Source: Alphaproteobacteria bacterium
Lineage (GTDB): Bacteria; Pseudomonadota; Alphaproteobacteria; CAAHEQ01; UBA3637
Assembly (NCBI GenBank): GCA_017559525.1
Contig: JAFYRI010000014.1
Coordinates: forward strand, 17,085 to 81,084
Length of the DNA stretch: 64,000 bases
Reading direction: 5' to 3'
The notes under the pieces: generated by a model
What the model was told of the DNA's origin: nothing
Databases searched by the model: none
What the model saw: the letters and a program-made list of their open reading frames with translations, nothing else
Part shown: positions 24,391 through 33,001 of the stretch, in pieces
How positions within the stretch are numbered: the stretch's first letter is position 1
How the letters are laid out: each line of letters starts with the position of its first letter
Position numbers and translations under genes: made by a program

Positions 24391-25556
24391 TGAAAAAAAT
24401 TCTATTAGCTGCAACAGCTGTTATTTTTGTTGGTTTTGTTGCTAGTTTTTCCGGGAAATTAGTAGAAACAAACACCTTTGGTAATTACCAAGTAAAACAA
24501 GCCGCCATTACCGGTGACATTTCCATTCATGATGAACCAGGCCTTTATTGGCAAGGTTTCGGTTCCATTACAACCTATCCAATTTCCGAAGATTTAGATT
24601 TTGAAGATGCTGGAATTGAAGTGCGCTTTAATGATGGTTCTGTTGCAAAAGTAAAAGGTACTGTAAAATTCAAATTATCTTTAAAACCAGAAATCCAAAA
24701 AGTATTACATCGTGATTATGCTGGATTCCAAAATGTTGTTACAGACTTAATTCAAAAGAATGTTCAAGAAGCGTTAGGCAATACCGCAACATTAATGGTA
24801 GCTGAAGATTCTTATTCCGCCAGACGTGCTGAATTTTCAGATATTGCAAAACGCCAATTAGAACAAGGTATTTTTAGAACAGAAACAAAAAATATTGACT
24901 CTATTGACGAAAACGGAACAAAATTTAAAAAACGCGTTATTGAAGTTGTAGAAGATGAACATGGCAATCCAATCGTTCAAAAAGAATCCTTATTAAAACG
25001 TTATGAAATTGAAATTTTGCAATTTGTTGTAAATGACTTTGAATACGATTCAAAAATCAACGAATTGATTGCGAAGAAAAAAGAAGCCGAACAAATCAAA
25101 GTCGTGGCTGCAGCTAATGCTGAAAAAGCCAAACAAGATGCTTTGACTGCAGAAGCTGAAGGCAGTGCCGCCATTGCCAAAGCAAAAGCCGAAGCTGAAG
25201 TGTTAAAAATGACTGAAGTGGTGGAAGCTCAAAAACGTGCTGAAGTTGCTAAATTAGAAGCCGAACGTGCAAAATATGAAGCCATGAAAATTAAAGAACA
25301 AGGTGAAGCAGAAGCTTATGCCAACAAATTAAAAGTACAAGCTGGTTTAACACCATTAGAAGAAGCCATGATTGAAAAAGAAACACAAATCGGCGTGGCC
25401 GCAGAACTTGCTAAAGTTCAATTCCCACAAACAATGGTTATTTCCGGTGGTTCTGGCACAAATGGTGGTGTAAATCCATTTGACGCCGTTGGTTTAAAGG
25501 CTTTGTATGATTTATCAAAACAAATGTCAAACAACCCATATGGAAGTAGCAGATAA
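24390..25556 (+). CDS. SPFH/band-7 domain membrane protein
   Basis: 388 residues. An N-terminal anchor (about 1-20) is followed by an SPFH-type domain to about residue 215. A long Ala/Glu/Lys coiled coil then runs over about 220-325, containing KAKAEAEVLKMTEVVEAQKR and EQGEAEAYANKLKVQAGL, as in prohibitin, flotillin and HflK/HflC relatives. A Gly/Asn-rich tail ends the protein. Such proteins form large rings in the membrane that organise proteases or lipids. No NfeD or protease partner is adjacent, so the specific role is open. Confidence 0.85.
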   Translation: MKKILLAATAVIFVGFVASFSGKLVETNTFGNYQVKQAAITGDISIHDEPGLYWQGFGSITTYPISEDLDFEDAGIEVRFNDGSVAKVKGTVKFKLSLKPEIQKVLHRDYAGFQNVVTDLIQKNVQEALGNTATLMVAEDSYSARRAEFSDIAKRQLEQGIFRTETKNIDSIDENGTKFKKRVIEVVEDEHGNPIVQKESLLKRYEIEILQFVVNDFEYDSKINELIAKKKEAEQIKVVAAANAEKAKQDALTAEAEGSAAIAKAKAEAEVLKMTEVVEAQKRAEVAKLEAERAKYEAMKIKEQGEAEAYANKLKVQAGLTPLEEAMIEKETQIGVAAELAKVQFPQTMVISGGSGTNGGVNPFDAVGLKALYDLSKQMSNNPYGSSR

Positions 25557-25572
25557 ACATTAAGCTGTACAC

Positions 25573-25606
25573 AAAAAACCTTGGATAAATTATCCAAGGT
25601 TTTTTA
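25573..25606 (+). terminator. Intrinsic terminator after the SPFH gene
   Basis: AACCTTGGATA pairs with TATCCAAGGTT around a short loop, with T6 downstream and an A run upstream. It may work in both directions for the convergent rlmH operon. Confidence 0.92.
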
Positions 25607-25666
25607 TTTATATTTCGTTGAATAAGTTAATCCATATTCAAAAAAGGGGGAAAATATCTGGTGCAT

Positions 25667-26134
25667 CTAATCTTTATGATACGGATGACCATCTAAAATT
25701 GTTTTGGCACGATAAATTTGTTCTGCTAACACCACGCGCATTAACATATGTGGCAATGTCATACGTCCAAAAGACAACTTCAAATCAGCGCGCTGTCTTA
25801 AATGTTCGGAATGCCCGTTTGCACCGCCGATTAAAAAAGCAACCGTACCTATACCGCCATCTTGCCACACACGCATGCGTTCGGCCAACTGACGAGAAGA
25901 CAATGTTTCACCCCGTTCATCTAACACGACAATTTTTGTATCGTTTGGCAAAGCTCTCAATAACAAATCCGACTCGGCTACCTTTAATTCATCAACAGGT
26001 AGAACACGTTTTTCTTCCACCTCTTTAACTTCAACAGACCATCTGGTTTTGCTGATATAATCGTTTATCAAAGCCTCCTCTGGGCTTTTTTTCTTCATTT
26101 TTCCAACGGCACCAATTACAATTTTCATTGACAT
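25667..26134 (-). CDS. rlmH: 23S rRNA (pseudouridine1915-N3)-methyltransferase RlmH
   Basis: 155 residues, the usual size for this SPOUT methyltransferase, which methylates pseudouridine 1915 of 23S rRNA in the assembled ribosome. Signatures: KIVVLDERGETLSSRQLAE, then FLIGGANGHSEHLRQRAD and the C-terminal trefoil LPHMLMRVVLAEQIYRA, with the final HPYHK. It overlaps the cdd gene by 10 bp and is the last gene of the mlaE operon. A start two codons downstream is also possible. Confidence 0.95.
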   Translation of the reverse strand: MSMKIVIGAVGKMKKKSPEEALINDYISKTRWSVEVKEVEEKRVLPVDELKVAESDLLLRALPNDTKIVVLDERGETLSSRQLAERMRVWQDGGIGTVAFLIGGANGHSEHLRQRADLKLSFGRMTLPHMLMRVVLAEQIYRAKTILDGHPYHKD

Positions 26135-26538
26135 TTCTTTTCATATTTAACAGGCAATAAATCGCCAATTTTTCGAACATCATATCCTTGTGCATTGTCT
26201 GCTGGCACCACAACCAACGTATTTTCATCACCATAGTCCGCAATAAATTCACGACATCTACCACACGGAGAAACCAAATAAGCTTCTTTATCCCGAGCCA
26301 CTGCAATCAATTTAATTTTCATATCTTCTTCAGCCATCACGGCATGAGCAATTGCCGATGTTTCAGCACACATCGCAACAGATGGCTGAGTCGTTCCCAA
26401 ATTTAATCCAGTATATAAATGCCCATTTTGTGTTAACAATGCCGCCGCTACCACAAAGTGATGTCCATCCTTTTGATACCGTTTTTTAATTAAATCCCGA
26501 GCAGCTTGAATAACTTGTTTGACATGTTCTTGTTCCAT
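26125..26538 (-). CDS. cdd: Cytidine deaminase
   Basis: 137 residues, homotetrameric-type deaminase. The zinc and catalytic motif reads MCAETSAIAHA (Cys as first ligand and the catalytic Glu), with the second motif SPCGRCREF providing two Cys. It converts cytidine and deoxycytidine to the uridine forms for pyrimidine salvage. The substrate-binding segment has drifted (GLNLGTTQPSV rather than NxExA), so a broader nucleoside-deaminase activity is possible. It sits in the operon between cvpA and rlmH. Confidence 0.8.
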   Translation of the reverse strand: MEQEHVKQVIQAARDLIKKRYQKDGHHFVVAAALLTQNGHLYTGLNLGTTQPSVAMCAETSAIAHAVMAEEDMKIKLIAVARDKEAYLVSPCGRCREFIADYGDENTLVVVPADNAQGYDVRKIGDLLPVKYEKKCQ

Positions 26539-26539
26539 C

Positions 26540-27190
26540 TTAGTTTACCTCTTTAATCAATGCATCTAAAGAATCGCGGGCCTCCTCTTTATACTCAACA
26601 ATATCTTCTTTTATTTCTTCGGCCCCTTGTGTTACTTCTTTTTCAATTTCTTCACCGATTTTTTTAATTTGTTTTTCCTTTAGTGCCCCTTGTTCATAAG
26701 ATTTAATATCTTGCTTGATTGTTTCCGGAATGAATTTTTCCAAAACACTCGCTGATTGTTGGATATAATAAACACTAATATTTTCTTCTTCAGCTGTTAA
26801 TAACTGTTTAGAAGAAAAAACCATAGAAGCTCCGATATAAACAACGCCAATTAATAACCATGCTCGAAAAACACCAAACAACAATCCCAAAATACGATCC
26901 AATCCACTTAGGGAACTTTCACGTAATTTTGATGTAATGCCCGCATTTAACAATGTCATAAATACCAATACACCAATCGCCACTAATGTCGCCCCAACAA
27001 TGCCCGCAATAACTTCGTTATCTATCACTTTTCCCATTAAAGGTTGCATCAAAGAATAACTATACAATCCTGCAATACCTGCCACAATCCACGAAGTAAT
27101 TCCCAATAACTCACGCACCAAACCACGATACAACGCAAAAATAACCGATAAAAATACGGTGATAATAACTAAGATATCAACAACACCCAT
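26540..27190 (-). CDS. cvpA: CvpA-family membrane protein
   Basis: 216 residues with four membrane helices in the first 125 residues and CvpA landmarks (MGVVDILVIITVFLSVIFAL, then YRGLVRELLGITSWIVAGI and SGLDRILGLLFGVFRAWLL). The C-terminal 80 residues are an acidic, Lys/Glu-rich helix predicted as coiled coil. CvpA is needed for colicin V production in E. coli and for envelope homeostasis in several bacteria. It shares a base with the radA stop. The assignment is good; the mechanism is unknown for the family. Confidence 0.85.
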   Translation of the reverse strand: MGVVDILVIITVFLSVIFALYRGLVRELLGITSWIVAGIAGLYSYSLMQPLMGKVIDNEVIAGIVGATLVAIGVLVFMTLLNAGITSKLRESSLSGLDRILGLLFGVFRAWLLIGVVYIGASMVFSSKQLLTAEEENISVYYIQQSASVLEKFIPETIKQDIKSYEQGALKEKQIKKIGEEIEKEVTQGAEEIKEDIVEYKEEARDSLDALIKEVN

Positions 27191-28581
27191 TATTGTCCTC
27201 CTGTGAATAAATCCACTAATGTTTTTAAATGACCAACTTCCATAATTTTAATGTCAGTTTGTTTATTTTTGGTTTGACGTCTTGGTGGTATCATTGCCCG
27301 TTCAAAACCAAGCTTTGCAGATTCCTTTAATCGCAAATCTGGTTGAGAAACAGCTCTAGCCTCACCCGACAACCCAATTTCACCAAATACGACCATATCA
27401 GCCGGTACGGGTTTTTGTACCAATGATGATACAATCGCTGCTGCCACTGCCATATCACATGCTGGCTCAGTAATTTTTAATCCACCAGCCACATTTAAAT
27501 AAATATCTTTATTGGCAAATGAAACACCACATCTGGCCTCCAACACGGCTAAAATCATGTTAAGCCGACCACTATCCCATCCCACAACAGCTCGTCTAGG
27601 AGCAGAACCACCTTGAGGCGCAACAAGCGCTTGGATTTCCACCAACATTGGGCGAGACCCTTCAACACCGGCAAACACACAGCTACCCGCAATATTACCA
27701 CGACGTTCAGCCAAAAATAATGCCGATGGATTAGGCACTTCAGACAAACCCAATTCCGTCATTTCAAACACGCCAATTTCATCGGTTGCACCAAATCGGT
27801 TTTTAACCGAACGCAAAATACGGAAATGATGTCCTCGATCACCTTCAAAATACAAAACCGTATCCACCATGTGTTCCAACACTCTAGGTCCAGCCAATGT
27901 TCCTTCTTTAGTCACATGCCCCACTAAAAACAACACAAAACCCTTGCGTTTGGCAAGACGTATCAACTCATGACCGGCAGCACGAACCTGACCAACTGTC
28001 CCAGGAGCAGAATCCAACGAATCTACATACATGGTTTGAATAGAATCAATGACAACAATATCAGGCGCATCTGACGTATCCAATGTAGCCACAATATCTC
28101 GCACATTAATAGCGCTTGCTAAATCAACCGGTGCATTTGCCAAACCTAAACGTTGCGCGCGCAATCTAACTTGATCAACAGATTCCTCACCCGAAATATA
28201 TGCGCATTTTGTAGGAGCCCCCTCTTTATTAACACCACTTGCCAATTTTGAAACGGCTTGTAACAACAATGTAGATTTACCAATACCAGGATCCCCACCC
28301 ACTAAAATCACAGAACCAGGAACCAACCCACCACCACAAACACGATCTAACTCTCCAATATTGGATTTTAATCTGAATAAAATTTCGGGTGCTCCTTTTA
28401 AATCAGAAAATTGCAATTTACGTCCACCTTGTCCACCAGTTGCTGTGGGACTTTCAAGCTGCGGAACCTCCTCCTCAACAATTGTATTCCATGCATTACA
28501 CGCTGGACATTTACCCGCCCACTTAGCAAAAACAGAACCACATTCTTGGCAAACAAATCGTGTTTGAGCTTTTTTTACCAT
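27190..28581 (-). CDS. radA: DNA repair protein RadA/Sms
   Basis: 463 residues. N-terminal zinc finger CQECGSVFAKWAGKCPAC, RecA-like core with Walker A GGDPGIGKST, the RadA-specific KNRFGATDEIGVF motif, and a C-terminal Lon-protease-like domain (about 290-455). RadA is a branch-migration helicase that processes recombination intermediates. All family motifs are intact. It overlaps cvpA by one base and follows mlaF by 1 bp, so it is transcribed with the mla genes. Confidence 0.96.
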   Translation of the reverse strand: MVKKAQTRFVCQECGSVFAKWAGKCPACNAWNTIVEEEVPQLESPTATGGQGGRKLQFSDLKGAPEILFRLKSNIGELDRVCGGGLVPGSVILVGGDPGIGKSTLLLQAVSKLASGVNKEGAPTKCAYISGEESVDQVRLRAQRLGLANAPVDLASAINVRDIVATLDTSDAPDIVVIDSIQTMYVDSLDSAPGTVGQVRAAGHELIRLAKRKGFVLFLVGHVTKEGTLAGPRVLEHMVDTVLYFEGDRGHHFRILRSVKNRFGATDEIGVFEMTELGLSEVPNPSALFLAERRGNIAGSCVFAGVEGSRPMLVEIQALVAPQGGSAPRRAVVGWDSGRLNMILAVLEARCGVSFANKDIYLNVAGGLKITEPACDMAVAAAIVSSLVQKPVPADMVVFGEIGLSGEARAVSQPDLRLKESAKLGFERAMIPPRRQTKNKQTDIKIMEVGHLKTLVDLFTGGQ

Positions 28582-28582
28582 C

Positions 28583-29419
28583 CTAAACCTTTACTTCCAT
28601 TTTGATTGGTCCCGTTGCAGAGCCTGCCACAAATTGACGCACATATGGATTTTTTGTTTTCTCTAGTTCTTTAACCGTTCCAATCCAAATAATTTTACCT
28701 TCATATAACATAGCTATTTTATCAGCAATTTTTTTAGCCGAGTTCATGTCGTGCGTAATCGTCAATGCCGTTGCACCCAATTGTTTAACAGTTGACACAA
28801 TTAAATCGTTAATCACATCAGACATAATCGGATCCAGTCCTGTTGTCGGCTCATCAAAGAAAATAACCTCTGGATTTGTTGCAATAGCACGTGCCAATCC
28901 TACTCGTTTTTTCATCCCACCCGATAAATCGGCAGGATATACATCAGCGACATCTTTGTTCAACCCAACCTGAGCCAACTTTTGAATCGCAATCTGTTTT
29001 GCCTCAGCTTTGGATACAGTTTTGTTTTGTAGCAAAGAAAACGCCACATTTTCCCAAACAGATAAACTATCAAACAAGGCTGCGCTTTGAAACAACATAC
29101 CGATTTTACCATTGACTTCATCACGTTCGGCCGATGTTAATTCAGATAAGTTCATACCATCAAATTCAACATATCCTTTATCTGGTTGTAACAATCCCAA
29201 GATACACTTCAATGTAACAGATTTACCCGTTCCGGAACCACCGATAATAACTAAAGATTCACCTTTAGCAACTTCTAAATCTACTCCATTCAAAACTTTT
29301 TTCTTTCCAAATGCTTTGTACACATTCGTCAACCTAATCTTAGGTACATGATTCCCCATTTTTTTAGATGTTTTTACTCGAGAACGTATCGGCAACAATT
29401 TCATCAGCATTCTTCTCAT
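28583..29419 (-). CDS. mlaF: ABC transporter ATPase of the phospholipid-transport (Mla) system
   Basis: 278 residues. Walker A GGSGTGKS, the signature LSGGMKKRVGLARA, Walker B VIFFDEPTTGLDP and the H-loop ITHD are all present, with the MlaF-like GLDPIMSDVINDLI segment. It powers retrograde phospholipid transport that maintains outer-membrane asymmetry. The first ATG overlaps the mlaE stop (ATGA) and is kept; an internal ATG at residue 21 would give a more standard N-terminus. MlaD and the other subunits are not in the window. Confidence 0.92.
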   Translation of the reverse strand: MRRMLMKLLPIRSRVKTSKKMGNHVPKIRLTNVYKAFGKKKVLNGVDLEVAKGESLVIIGGSGTGKSVTLKCILGLLQPDKGYVEFDGMNLSELTSAERDEVNGKIGMLFQSAALFDSLSVWENVAFSLLQNKTVSKAEAKQIAIQKLAQVGLNKDVADVYPADLSGGMKKRVGLARAIATNPEVIFFDEPTTGLDPIMSDVINDLIVSTVKQLGATALTITHDMNSAKKIADKIAMLYEGKIIWIGTVKELEKTKNPYVRQFVAGSATGPIKMEVKV

Positions 29420-30207
29420 AGCGCGAAAAATACCTCCGTCAAAATATAGTTAAAAATTAAAATCAAAATACTGGCTGAAACCACAGCGTTCGTTGTGGCT
29501 TGACCAACTCCTTGGGCACCACCTTTGGAATAAAAACCATTATAACATCCCAAAAGCGCGATAATAAAACCAAATACAGCCGCCTTAGTCATACCAGAAA
29601 TAATATCCATCGCCTGTAAATATTGCCATGTATTCATCAAATATGTACTAGCGTTGAAACCCAACTTATAAATACCAATTAAATAACCACCGCAAATACC
29701 AATAATATCTCCAATTAACACTAAAATAGGCAACATTACAACTCCCGCCAAAATTCTCGGAACAATTAAATACCGAAACGGATTTGTGGATAATGTTGTC
29801 AATGCATCAATTTGCTCTGTTACACGCATAGTCCCCAATTCAGCTGCCATTGCTGCACCAATACGACCTGCAACCATCAAGCCAGCCATAACAGGAGCCA
29901 ACTCACGAGTTACAGAAATTAACACAACCATTGCAACCGGCCCCTCAGAAGAAAACGAAGAAAACCCTGTGTACGTTTGTAACGCAATCACCATACCCGA
30001 AAACAATGTTGTCAAGGCCACCACAGGCAATGAATAAAAACCAATTTCAACTAATTGAGTCCCAAACGCCTTTAAATAAAAGGGGCGCTTAAAACATTGT
30101 ACCAATGTTTCAAAAGCAAACAACCCCAATCGACCAGCCGCAACAAAGAAGTTAATAAACACCCGACCAATTTTATCTACAAACTGCAAATCTAGAGTAC
30201 GTTTCAT
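29416..30207 (-). CDS. mlaE: Permease of the phospholipid-transport (Mla) system
   Basis: 263 residues with five to six membrane helices and the MlaE pattern: GFYSLPVVALTTLFSGMVIA, then RELAPVMAGLMVAGRIGAAM (the EQ-loop region) and EQIDALTTLSTNPFRYLIVP. It forms the membrane core with MlaF. A likely promoter for the whole operon lies upstream on the minus strand (TTGCAT, 17 bp, TATACT near 30240). It is the first gene of mlaE-mlaF-radA-cvpA-cdd-rlmH. Confidence 0.92.
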   Translation of the reverse strand: MKRTLDLQFVDKIGRVFINFFVAAGRLGLFAFETLVQCFKRPFYLKAFGTQLVEIGFYSLPVVALTTLFSGMVIALQTYTGFSSFSSEGPVAMVVLISVTRELAPVMAGLMVAGRIGAAMAAELGTMRVTEQIDALTTLSTNPFRYLIVPRILAGVVMLPILVLIGDIIGICGGYLIGIYKLGFNASTYLMNTWQYLQAMDIISGMTKAAVFGFIIALLGCYNGFYSKGGAQGVGQATTNAVVSASILILIFNYILTEVFFAL

Positions 30208-30369
30208 TCAGCCTGTCCTTTCTTTTATTGCCCTCAGTATAGCCTTGTTTTATAGTAAATGCAACAAAAAAGCTCCTCTATTATTGAGTGTTTTTATACT
30301 GAATTTAGAATACAAAAAGCTTGAAATATCTTTCATTTTATGACAAAATAGAAGAAGCGAGGATTGCTC

Positions 30370-30654
30370 ATGAAATATATTATACTGTTTTTATGTTTTG
30401 GATTAATAAGCTGTTCTAACACACTGCCTTATGTAGATTCTTATTCTGGAATTGCCGGAGGACCATCATTGCAACGCTCTACACCAAACAAAGTAGCAAT
30501 TTGCTTTAATAAGAATCACAACGACATGCAAACTTTGCAAACATTGGCCAATACTGAATGCGCAAAAACATCCAAAAAAGCCAAATTGGATAGAATAGCT
30601 CCTTTTTCATGTAGTTTAATCACGCCATCAACTGCCTACTTTGATTGTTATTAA
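30370..30654 (+). CDS. Small lipoprotein, 94 aa
   Basis: 94 residues from the ATG at 30370, with a GCGAGGA site; a TTG two codons upstream is rejected. The lipobox is GLISC with Cys at about residue 15. The mature part has four Cys, including VAICFNKN, NTECAKT and the paired FSCSL and FDCY near the end, suggesting disulfides. It resembles short lipoproteins that export a C-rich domain, but I do not recognise the family. It is convergent with the zincin-like gene, only 7 bp away, with no clear terminator between. Confidence 0.7.
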   Translation: MKYIILFLCFGLISCSNTLPYVDSYSGIAGGPSLQRSTPNKVAICFNKNHNDMQTLQTLANTECAKTSKKAKLDRIAPFSCSLITPSTAYFDCY

Positions 30655-30661
30655 ACAATTT

Positions 30662-32167
30662 TTATTTTCTTATTTTATTGTGAGTATTTTTTTGTATCAA
30701 TTGAGATGCAGCGAATGAAGGTGTGTGCGATATACAGAAAGTCACCTCTGGTTTTTGCGCTAATAATGACTTTTTGTTTGAGGGGTGTTCTGTCGTAGAA
30801 AAACAAGTCCTAACAGATACGTCTTCCTTAAAATTATCATTATTAAATGTTGTTTGTCTTAATATGTTCACCGCAGTTTTTGCATTCTTTGCAATATTTG
30901 GATTAACAGAATTTTGATACCCCTTTAAAGCATTGTATAAATCTATATTTTTATATTTTTCTGCATAATCTTTCATTAAACAAATAATATCAGGACCAGG
31001 ACCATCCGCCATAAACTCTGATCGTTTTATAGCAAACAACATATGTCGCTCAATATTTTTTTCCGTTTGATTTTTATTACCTAAAAGAACACGTTTTAAC
31101 CACGCCATATGATGATAAGGGTTTGACCCCTCCCCAAAAGGGGGTTCAGAATAATGATCATATCCGCCCGTTTCATTTTTAGGGCAAATATGTTTTCGCT
31201 CTCCAAACTTACTCAACATATTATCAACAACCCGTATTGCATCGTTTTGCGATACATTATCCGTTCCATTTTGAAACAAAACATCTGCAACAGGCACATG
31301 TCTTATATCTTGCATACCACAACAAATCATTAAGTTATCTATAACAATTTGCATTGCAGAACCACACAAATAAGCCTCTTGTTCCGATGGAGAACAAGCG
31401 TATATTTTCATAATATCTTGTTCTGATACCTCTTTGGCTCTTTGCTCTGGTGTTAACATTTGTCTTTGTTCAGATAATGTATTAAGGTTGTTATATACAC
31501 ATTGTGAAGCTTCTAACACTTTTTCAAAACCAATATCATATCCTTCAATCTCTTGATATTTTTCTGGAAATTTAATTCTGTGATATTGACACAAATGCGT
31601 TATTTCATGAAATAAATTATCAACCATTTCTGCAACTGTTGCCTTATTCAAAAAATCATTATTTACATTAATAAAGATTGTTTGAGGATAATCCATCATT
31701 GTATAAGCAACATTTAATCCATTATCATTTTTATATTTTATATTCAATCCATCATACGGAAAAAAGTCTTTAGATGCCTTCAATAGCTCCAATGCCAAAA
31801 CACCAATACACTTTATTTTTTCTTGCTTTATACCATTTTGAAACACAAAACACGCATTTATAAATTCTTTGGACTCTTTTAATTTCTTAAATACCTTCTT
31901 TGTTCTATTTATTGCCCCATTATATGCATTAAGAGGCATTTTGTATTTTGGTCGGATAAAAGAACTTAACTTTAAATAATCGCATATACCTCGAGGCGAA
32001 TAATATCCCCACTTGTTTTTTCTGACCTGACCTATCTCTCGAAATAAAAGACACCATTCATCTGTTGAAGCATTAAGTAATTGTTGGGATGTGATACTCG
32101 CCAACTTTTTCACCCTATTTTCATAAACAATACCATCCAGTATTTCTTTAATGCTTTTTTCACTCAT
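30662..32167 (-). CDS. Zincin-like metallopeptidase candidate, 501 aa
   Basis: 501 residues, no signal peptide. At about residues 188-200 the sequence NLFHEITHLCQYHRI contains HExxH, the zinc-binding and catalytic motif of zincins, and predicted helix context supports it. A downstream glutamate for the third ligand is plausible (for example SEQEAYLCGSAMQ at about 263) but cannot be proved. The first 110 residues are basic and helical, and the last 90 are low-complexity and Ser/Thr/Asn-rich. It is single-gene, slightly richer in A/T than its neighbours. It could be a secreted effector or a domesticated phage peptidase; neither is shown. Confidence 0.55.
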   Translation of the reverse strand: MSEKSIKEILDGIVYENRVKKLASITSQQLLNASTDEWCLLFREIGQVRKNKWGYYSPRGICDYLKLSSFIRPKYKMPLNAYNGAINRTKKVFKKLKESKEFINACFVFQNGIKQEKIKCIGVLALELLKASKDFFPYDGLNIKYKNDNGLNVAYTMMDYPQTIFINVNNDFLNKATVAEMVDNLFHEITHLCQYHRIKFPEKYQEIEGYDIGFEKVLEASQCVYNNLNTLSEQRQMLTPEQRAKEVSEQDIMKIYACSPSEQEAYLCGSAMQIVIDNLMICCGMQDIRHVPVADVLFQNGTDNVSQNDAIRVVDNMLSKFGERKHICPKNETGGYDHYSEPPFGEGSNPYHHMAWLKRVLLGNKNQTEKNIERHMLFAIKRSEFMADGPGPDIICLMKDYAEKYKNIDLYNALKGYQNSVNPNIAKNAKTAVNILRQTTFNNDNFKEDVSVRTCFSTTEHPSNKKSLLAQKPEVTFCISHTPSFAASQLIQKNTHNKIRK

Positions 32168-32233
32168 AAGATAAATCCCTTAAAAATAAGCAGACCCTTA
32201 TATTGTATCACAAAAAGCAAAAAAAGTCAAAAA

Positions 32234-32899
32234 TCAGCCTTTTTTCTTAACAAAATGCCATTGAATCACAGCAATTGCAAACAACAATGGTAATGTGGCC
32301 TCACCTGACTCTTCAAACAAAACAATCCAAGACTGTGCCAATGGATCCAAAGACTCACCAACAGCTTTACGATAGTTGCCAGGAAAACGATCTGCGAACT
32401 TTGTAACAATGCCGACACCCCCCATAGCCGCAATTGTCCAACAAATCGGATTAAACTTTAAAAAGCCTTTAATTAAGGTTGGGGTATACTTTACCAACAA
32501 CCAAACAACAACACTAATAACCGTTAATAGAATAACAGCTGATAAAATTTTTTCTTCTATTGGATTATTTGGATTCGTAAAAAATCGGATTTTAAAAGCC
32601 GTTGTATCTTTTGATGGAATCCAGTGTTGAACCCCCATTTCACGTAATACAGCACACCCCAACAAAAATAAAAAAGCAACATAGGAGGGTAGTAATTTTT
32701 TTGTATTAAAATCCTTTGCAAAGGCTAACACAACAACTGCAGATAACGTATACCCTGTATAAGTGATGATTTCCATGACACCACCTGTAAACCCTTTGAT
32801 AAACGCCGCTGTTTCACCAAAACAATATAATGCAAATATGCCAACATACAATAAAACAAAAACAGATGCAAACAAAGGATGTAAAAGTAATTTTTTCAT
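32234..32899 (-). CDS. Multi-pass membrane protein, function unknown
   Basis: 221 residues with six hydrophobic segments, short loops and a basic C-terminus (HFVKKKG). A central soluble loop (about 85-110) carries GVQHWIPSKDTTAFKIRFF. ATG preceded by AAAGGAA. I see no transporter or enzyme motif; the conserved-looking RFPGNYRKAVGESLDPLAQS stretch before the last helix may be a functional loop. It is a single gene between two accessory-looking genes. Confidence 0.65.
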   Translation of the reverse strand: MKKLLLHPLFASVFVLLYVGIFALYCFGETAAFIKGFTGGVMEIITYTGYTLSAVVVLAFAKDFNTKKLLPSYVAFLFLLGCAVLREMGVQHWIPSKDTTAFKIRFFTNPNNPIEEKILSAVILLTVISVVVWLLVKYTPTLIKGFLKFNPICWTIAAMGGVGIVTKFADRFPGNYRKAVGESLDPLAQSWIVLFEESGEATLPLLFAIAVIQWHFVKKKG

Positions 32900-33001
32900 G
32901 GGGGAAATTCCTTTTAGACATAATTTATATATGAAATAAGTGTAATATGTTTCAATTTAAAAGTCAAGCAATCAAAAACATACACGACATTAATGCCGTT
33001 A

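Noticed and set aside
25618..26028. Open frame of 136 codons opposite rlmH
   Set aside because: It is antisense to a clearly conserved rRNA methyltransferase and its protein is unlike any family; open antisense frames are frequent here.
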